The position numbers were made by a program, and so were the translations under genes. Below, piece by piece: positions 55,836 through 64,000 of a stretch of 64,000 nucleotides of DNA. Every line of letters begins with the position of its first letter. The first letter of the stretch is position 1. Source of the DNA: Notamacropus eugenii (lineage: Eukaryota > Chordata > Mammalia > Diprotodontia > Macropodidae); assembly GCF_028372415.1 (NCBI RefSeq), contig NC_092872.1, positions 260,115,008 to 260,179,007 of the forward strand. Reading direction: 5' to 3'. The notes under the pieces were generated by a model. The model ran no database searches, was not told the DNA's origin, and worked only from the letters and a program-made list of their open reading frames with translations.

Positions 55836-58800
55836 GCGTGCATAGGGTGAGTTGAATAGGAAGGAATCATATCTAAAAAAATAAAATTAAGGGGTGAGAG
55901 AAGAATATATTGGGAGGAGAAAGGGAGAAATGGAATGGGGCAAATTATCTCTCATAGAAGAGGAAAGAAAAAGTTTTTCCAATGGAAGGGAAAAAGGGGG
56001 GAGGAGAGAGGGAAAAAGTGAAGTTTACTCTCATCCATTTGGCTCAAGGAAGGAATAACATGCACATTCAATTTGGTGTGAAAATCTATCTTACATTACA
56101 GGAAAGTAGGGGAGAAGGGGATAAGCAGGGTGGGGAGGGGGATGATGAAAGGGAGGGCAAATGGGAGGAGGGAGCAATTAGAAGTAAACACTCTTGGGGA
56201 AGGACAAGGTCAAAAAAGAGAATAGAAGAAATGGGGGCCAGGATAGGATGGAGGGAAATGTAGTTAGTCTTACACAACATAACTATTATAGAAGTCATTT
56301 GCAAAACTACACATATATAGCCTATATTGAATTGCTTGCCTTCTCAGTGGGGATGGGTGGGGAAGGAGGAAGGAAGAGAAATTGGAACTCCAAGTTTTAG
56401 GAACAAATGTTGAGAATTGTTTTTGCGTACAACTGGGAAATAAGAAATACAGGTAATGGGGTATAGAAATTTATCTTGCCCTACTGGACAAGAGAGAAGA
56501 TGGGGATAAGGGAAGGGAGGGGTGTTAATAGGGAGGGTACATTGGTGGAAGCGGCAATCAGAATGCAAGGCATTTTGGGGTGGGGGGAGGGGAGAGGTGG
56601 GCAGAAAATTTGGAACTCAAAATTTTGTGGAAATGAATGTTGAAAACTTAAAATAAATAAATAAAGGGAAAAAAAAGAAAAAGGAAAAAACACATGTGGA
56701 CCAGTCTGTATCCTCATGATAAATGCTGATGTCTACACATCTACCATGGGACTTTGGAGAGAACCAAAGGGGAGCTTCTATCTACAGGAGTCTTTAATGC
56801 CTTCTAGTGGAATCAGTGACTTTATTCTTTGATTAACAGAGGAAAAGAAATGAATTCTTTTGTTCTTTATTTTTTAGCTCAGAGCATTTTTTTTGAAACC
56901 CTTATAAAAGACTGAATTTTAATTAGAATATAGAATCATAGAATTTGGGGCTTCAACTTGAATGCTCTTCTGATCTCCCCAGTTGATAGTTTCCTCCCTC
57001 CCCAAGGTACCATAAATTCTTTTTTGAGAAAGCTAGGTGGTCCAGTGAAGAGAGAGTTAGACCTGGAGTCAGGAAGGCTTAAGTTCAAATCCTACCTCAG
57101 ACGCTTACCAACAGTGTGATCCTGAGCAAGTCATTTCAGTTCTGTCCTGCCTCAGATTTCTCATCTGTAAAATGGGGACAATAATATCACCCACCTCCCA
57201 GAGTTGCTGTAAGGATAAAATGAGGTAATATTTATAAAGCTCTTTGCAAACCCTAAAGCATTATCTAAATGCCTGTTGTTATTATTATTACATATTCTAT
57301 ATATGTTCATAGGCTTAAATTAAAATGCAAACTCCTTGAGGATATGGATGATTTCATTTTTGTCTTTGTTTCTCTAGAACTCAGCTCAATGTCTGATATA
57401 CATAGGTACATAAGAAGTCCTTGTTGCTTGATTAATTAAAAGGAAACTTTTAAAGTGTGTGGTCCAACTCCCATATTTTACAGATGAGGAAACTGAAATT
57501 CAGAGAAGGCAAATGATTTGCCCAAATAGATAAATAGCTTGTCCTTGTAAAATAGAAAGAATTGGGTAGAAATGAATAGAAAGTAGTCATGTTCTCATTT
57601 ATGCCTTTTTTTTTTTAAACACCTGATTTTCAGCAGGTAGTGACTGGATGGTGCAGTGGATAGAGCTCTGGACCTGGACTCTGGGAAGACCTGAGTTTAA
57701 ACCTACTTCAGACACTTACTGGCTGTGTGACCCTGAGCAAGTCACTTAATCTCTGTCTGCCCAAGTTTCTTCATGTATAAAATAACAACACCTACTTCCT
57801 GGACATATTTGTAAAGTGTCTTTTAAATCTTAAAGGGTTATGTAAATGATAGTTCTTAGAATTCTTGTCCTTTTTATCCTAGGAAATCAGGTACCCTTAT
57901 AGAGATGATTGAGATTTCATTTAGGGCAAACTAAATGCCACTGTGATATAATTCCTTAACTGTCTGACATCTCTCAAGGTTCTTTGTTAACATTCATAAA
58001 ATTTTCAAATGTTTTTAAACGACTACATGGTTGTTCACTAATGATTAGACTTGACATCCCTACCAAGATGATCTTTCAAATGCTTCTCTTTTAAAGTGAA
58101 ATTGGAGAAATGCTGACAAATCAAATCTATTCGTTCAAAATTAGGTAGATAGTGGACAGATCCAACATTACATGACAATCCTGCCAGGTCTCTGTTCTAA
58201 ACCTCTAGGACATCTGGAAGTTCTCAGCAGTCTGCATTTTTCCTTCTGTTTTCAGAGATGTCTCAGTGAAGCTTTAACTAAACACCAGATCAACATTTTA
58301 AATTACCTTTATGGAAAATATATTTGAAACTGTTCCTTAAGTAATGCTTCACTTTAAGAGATGGATGCAATACAGTAGACCCGATCATATCCCAGTAATA
58401 CAGTTTGGAAGAAAGTAGAAGGTCCTAAAGATCTCAGCCTGTCCTTGGTCCCACCGAGTCCCAGGAGAGACTGATGTACTTACCGTGGAGAATCAATTCC
58501 ACTATCTCCTGTCAGACTGTGGTTTTCAGTTCCTTCCAAGTGATTCTGCTCCTGCTGGACATGCTGGGCCAAACCTGGCATCCGTGAGTCACTAAAGAGC
58601 TCTGGCTTCTGTCTGAAATGTTTCCTCACTTCCTCACCCTGTGGTCCCAGACCCCAGCAACCTGTTTTCTCCCCCATCTCCCCGGTGGAGTTCTGCAAAG
58701 TTTCTGCCTCAGAGTCAGCCTCGCTGGTATTGTAATAATCAAATATACTGCCATCGACAAGCTCTGAAGAAGCTTGGGCCCTTGGGATTGCACCAGCTTC

Positions 58801-61800
58801 CTCATCACAGTGGTAGCCACATGGACGGGGGCCATGGTTTTCTCCTGAGAAATTCATCTTCTGGTGCCCATCCAAGTCAGTGAGAGTGCCAGCAGGTCTG
58901 TGATAGTCATTTCTTTCAGAAATCTGAGGCTCAAACCCTTGTATTTTGCTGCTATAATCAGTCAGATCACTACTTATCTTCCAGTGGTCCAGATGTCCCT
59001 CTGTCACTTGAGTTTTCCCTAAATTGTCCCACAGGCTTCCATCTGTAAAGGAATATGGGATGTGGTTTGGCAGAGTTGGACACAGGATGTGTTTCTCAGC
59101 AAAGTCCTCCTCGTCCTCCTCGTCCTCCTCCTCCTCCAAAGAGCTGCAGGCATCCTCTTCACCATCCACATCCTTCTGGTACAAAGCCTGGTGGTCATCG
59201 TCATCAGTAAACCCCTCATTCTCTTGAATGAGGGGCTCCCAACATTTCATAGTCAGCTCCTTTGGAGTATCTCTGCTTTGCCTCTCAGGCTGTCTGACCC
59301 GGTGAGCACTGCTCAGAAGGCCAAGATTTTGGAACTGATGCACAAAGGCCTGATCAATCAGCCCATGCCCACGGGCTGTGCGGTCTATTAAACAAGAGGC
59401 CTGGGACACAGAGCGATGCTGTGTTTCAGTTTGGGTCTTCCCTACTGGATCAGCACAGGAGTGAATTTTCCACTGGACATTGGAGACTACCTTGTCTTGA
59501 CCAGCATAGGCATTATGCCCAGGCTGGCTTTCTCTAAAGGGATGGCCCTTACTACTTATTCTGAAAAGCCCACCCTGTGAGTAATTCAAGGGGAAGTCTT
59601 GGATGTCATCACTGACAGGTTGGACAGAAGCAGTACTACGATTAAATGGTATTCCTGGCTTCATCTTATCTTTGGGCTGTTCAGTGCTCAGTTGTTGTCC
59701 TTCACTGTCAACATTTCTTGAGGAATCCAAAGACCTTGACCTTTGGAAAGACTTTTTGGGCTTTTTGATCTGCTTGGATTTCAGGTCACTGCTCTTCTGG
59801 TCCTTGTAGCCTCTAATTATTGGGTTCCCCCTGTGAGGAAAGCCTAGAAAAGGGTTGTTGATTCTTTTTTTGTAAATAAAATGGGGGTTGGCAACCTCTG
59901 ATTGAGTCTCCCCTAAAGGTTTCTGAGCCAGTCCTTCTTCTGGGGTTTTGGCTCTGGGCACAGCCTCAGCAGGGAAGTGCTTGGAGTGTTTCTCTAGTCT
60001 GGTGATGCCTGACCTTGGTTCACTACCCTGAGAGCCTCTCTGGCTCCGGCCTCTTGACCTCTCTCTGCTCGAATGTCTTTTCCTCCTATGCCTTCCTGAC
60101 CTACTCTGCTGTCTCCTCAGCCCGGCTTTCATCGGCTGCTGCTGTGGCAGCTTGTGGTTGGCTGCCAGCAGGTCAGTGGATGTGCCCTGGCTCATGTATT
60201 TTTTCCGCTCTTCGTAGTTCTGCATTAGGACTGTGTGTCTGATTAAGTTGTTGACAGTCAGCTCGGGGTTGATACGCTTGATAATCTCATGTTCAACATC
60301 CCGAGGAATATTGTCTAAGTTCTCCTCATCTCGGACAGGCCACTCTTCAGGTGGGAACTGGGCAGAGAAAGTCCGATGGTCCTTCTTGGGCCTTTCTTTT
60401 CTGGACATCTGGCGCCAGAGGAGACGGAGACCAAACTTCTTGCTCTTTTCTTTGTCCTTGGTGGATGGTAAGGATTTGGTCCCATTACAAAGTCGGTTCT
60501 CCTCTGATGCTGAGATGGCCTGGTTCTGTACTAAGGGTTTGGCTTCCCCCAAGTTCTTCTGCCCTCTCCTACCCACTTCTCCTGTAGGTGGTGCTACTGG
60601 TCCTTCTCCAGGACACGGGTCTGGGAAGCAGCGGCAGGATTTGCAGTGGGAGGGACTACTGATGTTTTCTTTGGTTAATTCTGTCTTGTTGTCCATACTG
60701 ACCAGGTAAGTGACCGAAGATGGCAGTGGGTGACCATCTCCCTGTGCAGCTCCCTTCTTTTCTTGGGTTGCTGTTGTGTTTGTGATGAAGTAAGTCTGGG
60801 GAGTCACAATGAAGTATCCTTCTCCAGTATGGTAGATCTTCCTTTCTTTAATTAAATTCCCCAGGGTTGTATAAAGGATCTCTTGTGAGGGAGTGGCTAT
60901 GCCTAAAACAAAGAAAGGTGTGACAGAGATTTAATTCCATCTGAAAGAATATGATGATCTCATGAGATGAATTCATTCCTGATTAAAACACCTTTTATAC
61001 TTTTTGTGCAAAGGGTCAAACGTTAATAGCAACAATCTCTACTGGTGATAACATACAATCGTAAACACCCTGTGGAGTTGTAATTAAGATGAGGTGACTA
61101 TGGTTTTACCTCAGGACACCAAAATTTAGAAGGCAAAAAATTTAAAAATTATTTTCAGAGCATAGAATTTTAAAACTTGCTATTTTACATTTTGATAGCA
61201 ATTATACTCTTCTAGTAGCTTGGAAACAACTGAGTTTTAATACTCGCCTGGAGCAAAAGTTAAAATACAGTGCTGTCACAGGGCAAGTTTTCTCCCCAGT
61301 CCAGCCCAGTCCTTAGCTCTTCCCCTCTCCTTGTGTCTCTGCCCAATAATGGGCATTATTCCCGGACTTTCTGCACAGAGTTAGTGTTGAGGTCTTTCCC
61401 TCTCTTCTCTTCCTATCAGGGTACCCATGTTTGGAGTTTGTCTCCTATATAGGGGGTGTTTCAGCATCCCTCCCACCATGAAGCTAATTTCCCAGAGCCT
61501 CTCCTCCAATTCAACTGTACTTTACTAAACTGGGTCATTTTCACATCATGAGCTACAAAGTTAGTTTGAGGCTACATTTTGTGCTGCCTGTCCTGGGCAC
61601 TAAAATGTATAGCTACCATTCTGAGAACCTGTAAGTTTGAGGACTGGAGGATGGTTGAACAATTGATGGAGCTGGGTACAGTGGCTCAATCCTGTAATCC
61701 CTGCTACCAGGGAAGGGGGAGTCTAGATCATCTCATGAGCTCTGTTGTTCTGAGCTGCAGTGAACTAACCAGATATGTTGAGTCGCAAGGATGGGAGACC

Positions 61801-64000
61801 ACCAGGCTGCCTAATGAGGGGCAAATTATCCCATGTTGGAAATGGGGCACTTCCAATCAGCAGTGGGATCAGGTCCATGGGTGACTGGGTGAGACAGGGA
61901 GACCCAGTCTCAAAAAATAAAAATATTAATAATATGAATTGTTTAATTAATAATTATGTGATTATTTAATAATGAATTGATAATTATTAATTAATAATAT
62001 GAATATCACAGGGTGGGAGAAAACAATAAATACATGAATCGAACAAGGATATATAGAGATGCAAAGTGAGATCACCAGAACTAGATTAGTAAATGCAGTG
62101 GCTAAGTAACTACATATGTTTTTAAAAAAATAAAAACTAGAAGCCATTATGCTTCAGAGAGACCTAGATGGAGACACAGAGCAAAATCAAGCATTGGCTT
62201 GTCTGTTGTTTGTTTATTCACTTAGTTCTACTTTGTTAAATGCTAAGGATATTATCTAGATTCTACCCCTGTGTGTTATAACATTTGATTTGTTTGGTTT
62301 TTTATTGACAATTGTTAAGTTTATAATAAAACCAATTTTTAAATAACAACAGTACTTCAGTCATAGATGATACGTTTGAAGCTGATTTAGGACAGCTATG
62401 TAGTTCAGTGAATAGAGCACTGAGCCTAAAGTCAGGAAGACTCCTTCTTTTGAGTTCAAATTTGGCCTCAGACACTTATTAGCTATGTGACCCTGGGCAA
62501 GTCACTTAACCTGGTTTGCCTCAATTTGTTCATCTGTAAAATGAAATGTACAATATGGCAAACCACTCCAATACCTCTGCCAAGAAAATTCCAAAATGGG
62601 GTCACAAACTCAGATATGACTCAATAACAACATGGTGGAAAGACGATGGGCACTCTGTAGTCAGAAGACTTGGTTTGGTCATTTGCTACCTTGAGTAAAG
62701 CCCTTGCCTGCTCTGGACCTCAGTTTCTTCTTCTCCAAAAGGAGAGGACTATGCTTCTCCAAGTCACTACCCAGGGCATACCATCTGACCTAGCAACACC
62801 ACTACTACATCTCTACCTCTACCCCTCTACTACATATCTACAAAAAATTAAAGAAAGACTAAAGAGATGCATATGTAACAAAAATATTCAGAGTAGTTCT
62901 ATTTATGGTGACATACAACTGGAAAATAGGGGGATGCCTATCTATTGGGTAACTGCTGAGAAAAGCATGGTATATGGTGGTAACGGAATATCATTATTCT
63001 GTAAGGAATGACAAAGGGAATGTTTTCAGAGAGATTTAAGAAGATTTGTATGAACTGATGCAGAGTGAAGTGACCAGAACCAGGAGATGATTTTTTATCA
63101 TAACAAAAACATTGTAAAGACAAACAACTTTGAAAAACTTAAGAACTCTGATCGGTGCAGCAGCCAACAATTCAAAAGACCAATGGTGAAGCATCCTACT
63201 CACCTCCTAACAGAGGTGATGGATTCAAGATGCAGAAAGAGTCGTACACTTTTGGACATGGAACTGATGTGCGAGTTTCTTGACTATGTATATTGATTAC
63301 AAGGTTTTTGTTTAATTTGTTCAAGGGAGTTAAAGGTTCCCTCCCTCCAAAAATGAAAGAGACCAGAGGGTCAAAAGGAATCAGGTTTTGAAAGTTACCG
63401 GTTAAATTTATTGTCAAAAACAAAAGATGTTCACAATAGACACACCATTCTCTGTCCATTCCACGCTATATATAAGAAATACTCATTTTATTTGGTGTGT
63501 GTTTAAGGTCAGTATAAAAAAATGGTGAAAAAAAACAGAGATTGGATTAGATAGTCTTTATAGTCTTGTCCAAATCAAATTCTAAATATTGTTCAGTTAC
63601 ATATAACTAATATTCAAGTCTCTTGAAGACAGGGACTGCTTCATTCTGGTCTTTTTAGCAACCACTCAACAAGTATTTTTAAGTGCCTGATACATGCCAG
63701 GCAATGTGCTAAGAAGCACTGACTTCAGGACATATAAGGCACTTAATAAATGCTTATTGATTGACTGATTGGTTTCTCAAGTTGGGAAATTACCAAAATT
63801 ATTTTTTAAATAATTAATTAATTTTTAGTTTTCAACTTTCACTTTGCATAAGATTTTGAGTTTGTTTTCTCCCTTTTCTTCACCCTCCCCAAGATGATGT
63901 GCAATCTGATATAAGCTGTACTTATATATATATATTCATATTAAACATATTTTCACATTAGTCATGACACAAAGAAGAATTAGAAGTAATGGGAGGAACC
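52021..64000 (-). CDS. STOX1: STOX1 (storkhead box 1), last two coding exons
   Basis: Two exons, 58484-60902 and 52021-52177, encode about 858 C-terminal residues of STOX1 (human about 989). In the family, STOX1 is a winged-helix transcription factor related to FOX proteins, found in nucleus, cytoplasm and centrosome, and linked to pre-eclampsia and neural/inner-ear cell proliferation. The first exon here supplies the end of the winged helix ([20 protein letters not shown]), then a long, mostly disordered region with conserved islands. The end QLTPVINV matches human. Exons 1 and 2, with the N-terminal half of the DNA-binding domain, lie beyond 64000 or in unseen sequence; I searched 60903-64000 for an LMKHYPG-type exon and found none. 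No disabling change seen. The gene lies directly upstream of DDX50 in the same orientation, as in human. Confidence 0.93.
52918..53183 (+). repeat. Marsupial tRNA-derived SINE, near full length
   Basis: 'gaggcagctaaggggtgcca', 'tactagctctgtcattgtgg', 'gcctcaatttcctcatcagt', 'gagctggagaaggaaatagc' and 'ccaagaaaaccacaaatatg' run in order. In STOX1 intron 3. Confidence 0.85.
53550..53690. repeat. hAT-like MITE remnant (tentative)
   Basis: Related to 12690-12860: both contain 'ttcctttgtaat'/'ttcctttataat' and 'agtattattctgtgaagggg'/'acattattctgagaggga' blocks in the same order. Confidence 0.4.
54105..54119 (+). repeat. Left target-site duplication of the HAL1 element
   Basis: GAAAAAGGAAAAACA, repeated with one extra A at 56677-56692 just after the element's A-rich tail. 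Confidence 0.75.
54120..56676 (+). mobile_element. HAL1-like (half-L1) retrotransposon, near full length
   Basis: A 2.56-kb L1-lineage element carrying ORF1 only. The 5' end 'gggggaggggccaagatgca' matches the classic L1 start. A GC-rich 5' UTR leads to ORF1 at 54895. 54895-55233 is a charged coiled coil ([20 protein letters not shown]). 55264-55660 is the RNA-binding and C-terminal part ([20 protein letters not shown], then [20 protein letters not shown]), closely parallel to L1 ORF1p. ORF1 is broken by a frame change near 55210-55230 and a stop at 55471 (expected Trp). No ORF2 trace follows, only a purine-rich 3' UTR with a (CA)n/(GA)n microsatellite and the common L1-type tail. A target-site duplication flanks it, so the lack of ORF2 is not a later deletion of the 3' end. 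Confidence 0.82.
55741..55838. repeat. Compound (CA)n-(GA)n microsatellite
   Basis: About 52 bp of pure CA (55741-55793) followed by a GA-rich run to 55838, in the HAL1 3' UTR. Confidence 0.95.
56677..56692 (+). repeat. Right target-site duplication of the HAL1 element
   Basis: GAAAAAGGAAAAAACA, matching 54105-54119 except for one additional A. Confidence 0.7.
57031..57290 (+). repeat. tRNA-derived SINE, full-length type
   Basis: 'gctaggtggtccagtgaaga', 'ctggagtcaggaaggcttaa', 'tctcatctgtaaaatgggga', 'gagttgctgtaaggataaaa' and the 'cctgttgttattattatt' tail. An L2 3' end follows at 57310-57440. Confidence 0.82.
57640..57860 (+). repeat. tRNA-derived SINE
   Basis: 'tggatggtgcagtggataga', 'ggctgtgtgaccctgagcaa', 'ttcttcatgtataaaataac' and 'gggttatgtaaatgatagtt' appear in order. 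Confidence 0.82.
57861..58483 (-). other. STOX1 intron 3, unique part next to the large exon
   Basis: No repeat or exon recognised. Confidence 0.5.
58484..60902 (-). CDS. STOX1: STOX1 large internal exon (exon 3 equivalent)
   Basis: 2419 nt, open throughout, starting with two bases of a split codon and ending with two (donor CCACG|gtaagt; acceptor ttgttttag|GCATAG). Order: C-terminal winged helix ([35 protein letters not shown]); a Cys-containing patch ([13 protein letters not shown]); the strongly conserved block [15 protein letters not shown] through [19 protein letters not shown]; an Arg/Ser-rich stretch (60031-60117); [15 protein letters not shown]; an acidic run (about 59098-59140, [13 protein letters not shown]); and the conserved end [10 protein letters not shown]. 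The true reading enters from the upstream exon, so the internal GTG at 60807 is not a start. Confidence 0.95.
60903..61670 (-). other. STOX1 intron 2, part adjoining the large exon
   Basis: No coding exon or clear repeat seen. 61270-61460 is pyrimidine-rich and possibly L2-derived, but too diverged to call. Confidence 0.45.
61671..61911 (+). pseudogene. 7SL (SRP) RNA retropseudogene retaining part of the S domain
   Basis: Starts 'gctgggtacagtggctcaat' / 'cctgtaatccctgctacc', the Alu domain of 7SL RNA, continues 'ttctgagctgcagtgaact', and then 'gagaccaccaggctgcctaa' / 'tgaggggcaaattatcccat', which corresponds to the S domain. The end is 'gggagacccagtctc' followed by an A-rich tail to about 61930. 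It is about 241 nt against about 300 for 7SL RNA, with a gap of roughly 30 nt in the middle and another near the 3' side. S-domain sequence separates it from Alu/B1-type SINEs. Too diverged to be functional. Confidence 0.8.
62390..62632 (+). repeat. Marsupial tRNA-derived SINE, near full length
   Basis: 'ggacagctatgtagttcagt', 'attagctatgtgaccctggg', 'aagtcacttaacctggtttg', 'tgccaagaaaattccaaaat' and 'ggggtcacaaactcagatat' appear in order, in STOX1 intron 2. Confidence 0.85.
62640..63330 (+). mobile_element. L1 ORF2 C-terminal fragment with adjoining SINE piece
   Basis: 62640-62740 resembles a SINE. From about 62760 the plus strand matches the end of L1 ORF2 ('[15 protein letters not shown]', '[20 protein letters not shown]') followed by 'gtatgaactgatgcagagtg' / 'aagtgaccagaaccaggaga', a sequence found at the end of many marsupial L1 copies. 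Interrupted by stops. Confidence 0.7.
63600..63775 (+). repeat. L2-type 3' end
   Basis: 'cttgaagacagggactgctt', 'aagtgcctgatacatgccag' and 'ggcacttaataaatgcttat' / 'tgattgactgat' are the typical terminus. Confidence 0.6.
63800..64000 (-). mobile_element. L1 3' end, running off the window
   Basis: 'tgagtttgttttctcccttt', 'tgtgcaatctgatataagct' and 'attaaacatattttcacatt' match the copies at 13745 and 42595 in minus orientation. Confidence 0.72.

Noticed and set aside
60233-60709. Plus-strand open frame of 158 codons opposite STOX1
   Set aside because: Antisense shadow of the conserved STOX1 exon, with no independent similarity.
60805-60807. GTG as a start for STOX1
   Set aside because: The coding frame runs on upstream to a good acceptor at 60902 and encodes conserved winged-helix residues, so this is an internal Val codon.
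60903-64000. Search for STOX1 exon 2 (VFPVQMNPITQSQF / LMKHYPG)
   Set aside because: No match on the minus strand; only SINE, L1 and 7SL-type repeats seen.

Overview
The window is vertebrate nuclear DNA, almost certainly from a marsupial and probably an Australian lineage. The genes are spliced, with GT-AG introns and CpG-island promoters. The introns and spacers are packed with marsupial-style L1/HAL1 3' tails, tRNA-derived SINEs, L2 fragments and a 7SL-type retrocopy. The species guess rests on remembered repeat style, not on a database search.

All three recognisable genes lie on the minus strand, so reading from high to low coordinates gives STOX1 - DDX50 - DDX21, the same order and relative orientation as on human chromosome 10. 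STOX1 is represented by its two last coding exons: the large exon 58484-60902, which carries the end of the winged-helix domain and most of the protein, and the terminal exon 52021-52177. Its first exons lie beyond the right edge. DDX50 is complete: 15 coding exons from the ATG at 38680 to the stop at 12179. They join without a frame break into 743 residues with every helicase motif, a GUCT domain and an Arg/Gly/Ser-rich tail. DDX21 enters at the left edge with its promoter and four 5' coding exons (6582 down to 810); its helicase core lies outside the window.

DDX50 and DDX21 are tandem paralogues encoding nucleolar DExD-box RNA helicases. Both start MPxK, both carry Lys-rich SPKxKK-type N-terminal exons, and both have an identically sized 76-nt exon that opens the conserved region. 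The most interesting protein-level feature is a 198-nt, phase-0 acidic exon in DDX21 (2745-2942) with no counterpart in DDX50 and none in human DDX21 as I recall it.

The remaining DNA is repeats. DDX50 introns 14 and 11 hold two L1-derived blocks in the same orientation as the gene. STOX1 intron 3 holds a nearly full-length, ORF1-only half-L1 (HAL1) flanked by a target-site duplication. STOX1 intron 2 holds a 7SL RNA retropseudogene that keeps part of the S domain. The 13-kb DDX50-STOX1 spacer has L2 LINEs, a two-part SINE and a palindromic hAT-like MITE. I saw no prokaryotic-style system, CRISPR array, tRNA gene or clear retroviral copy.
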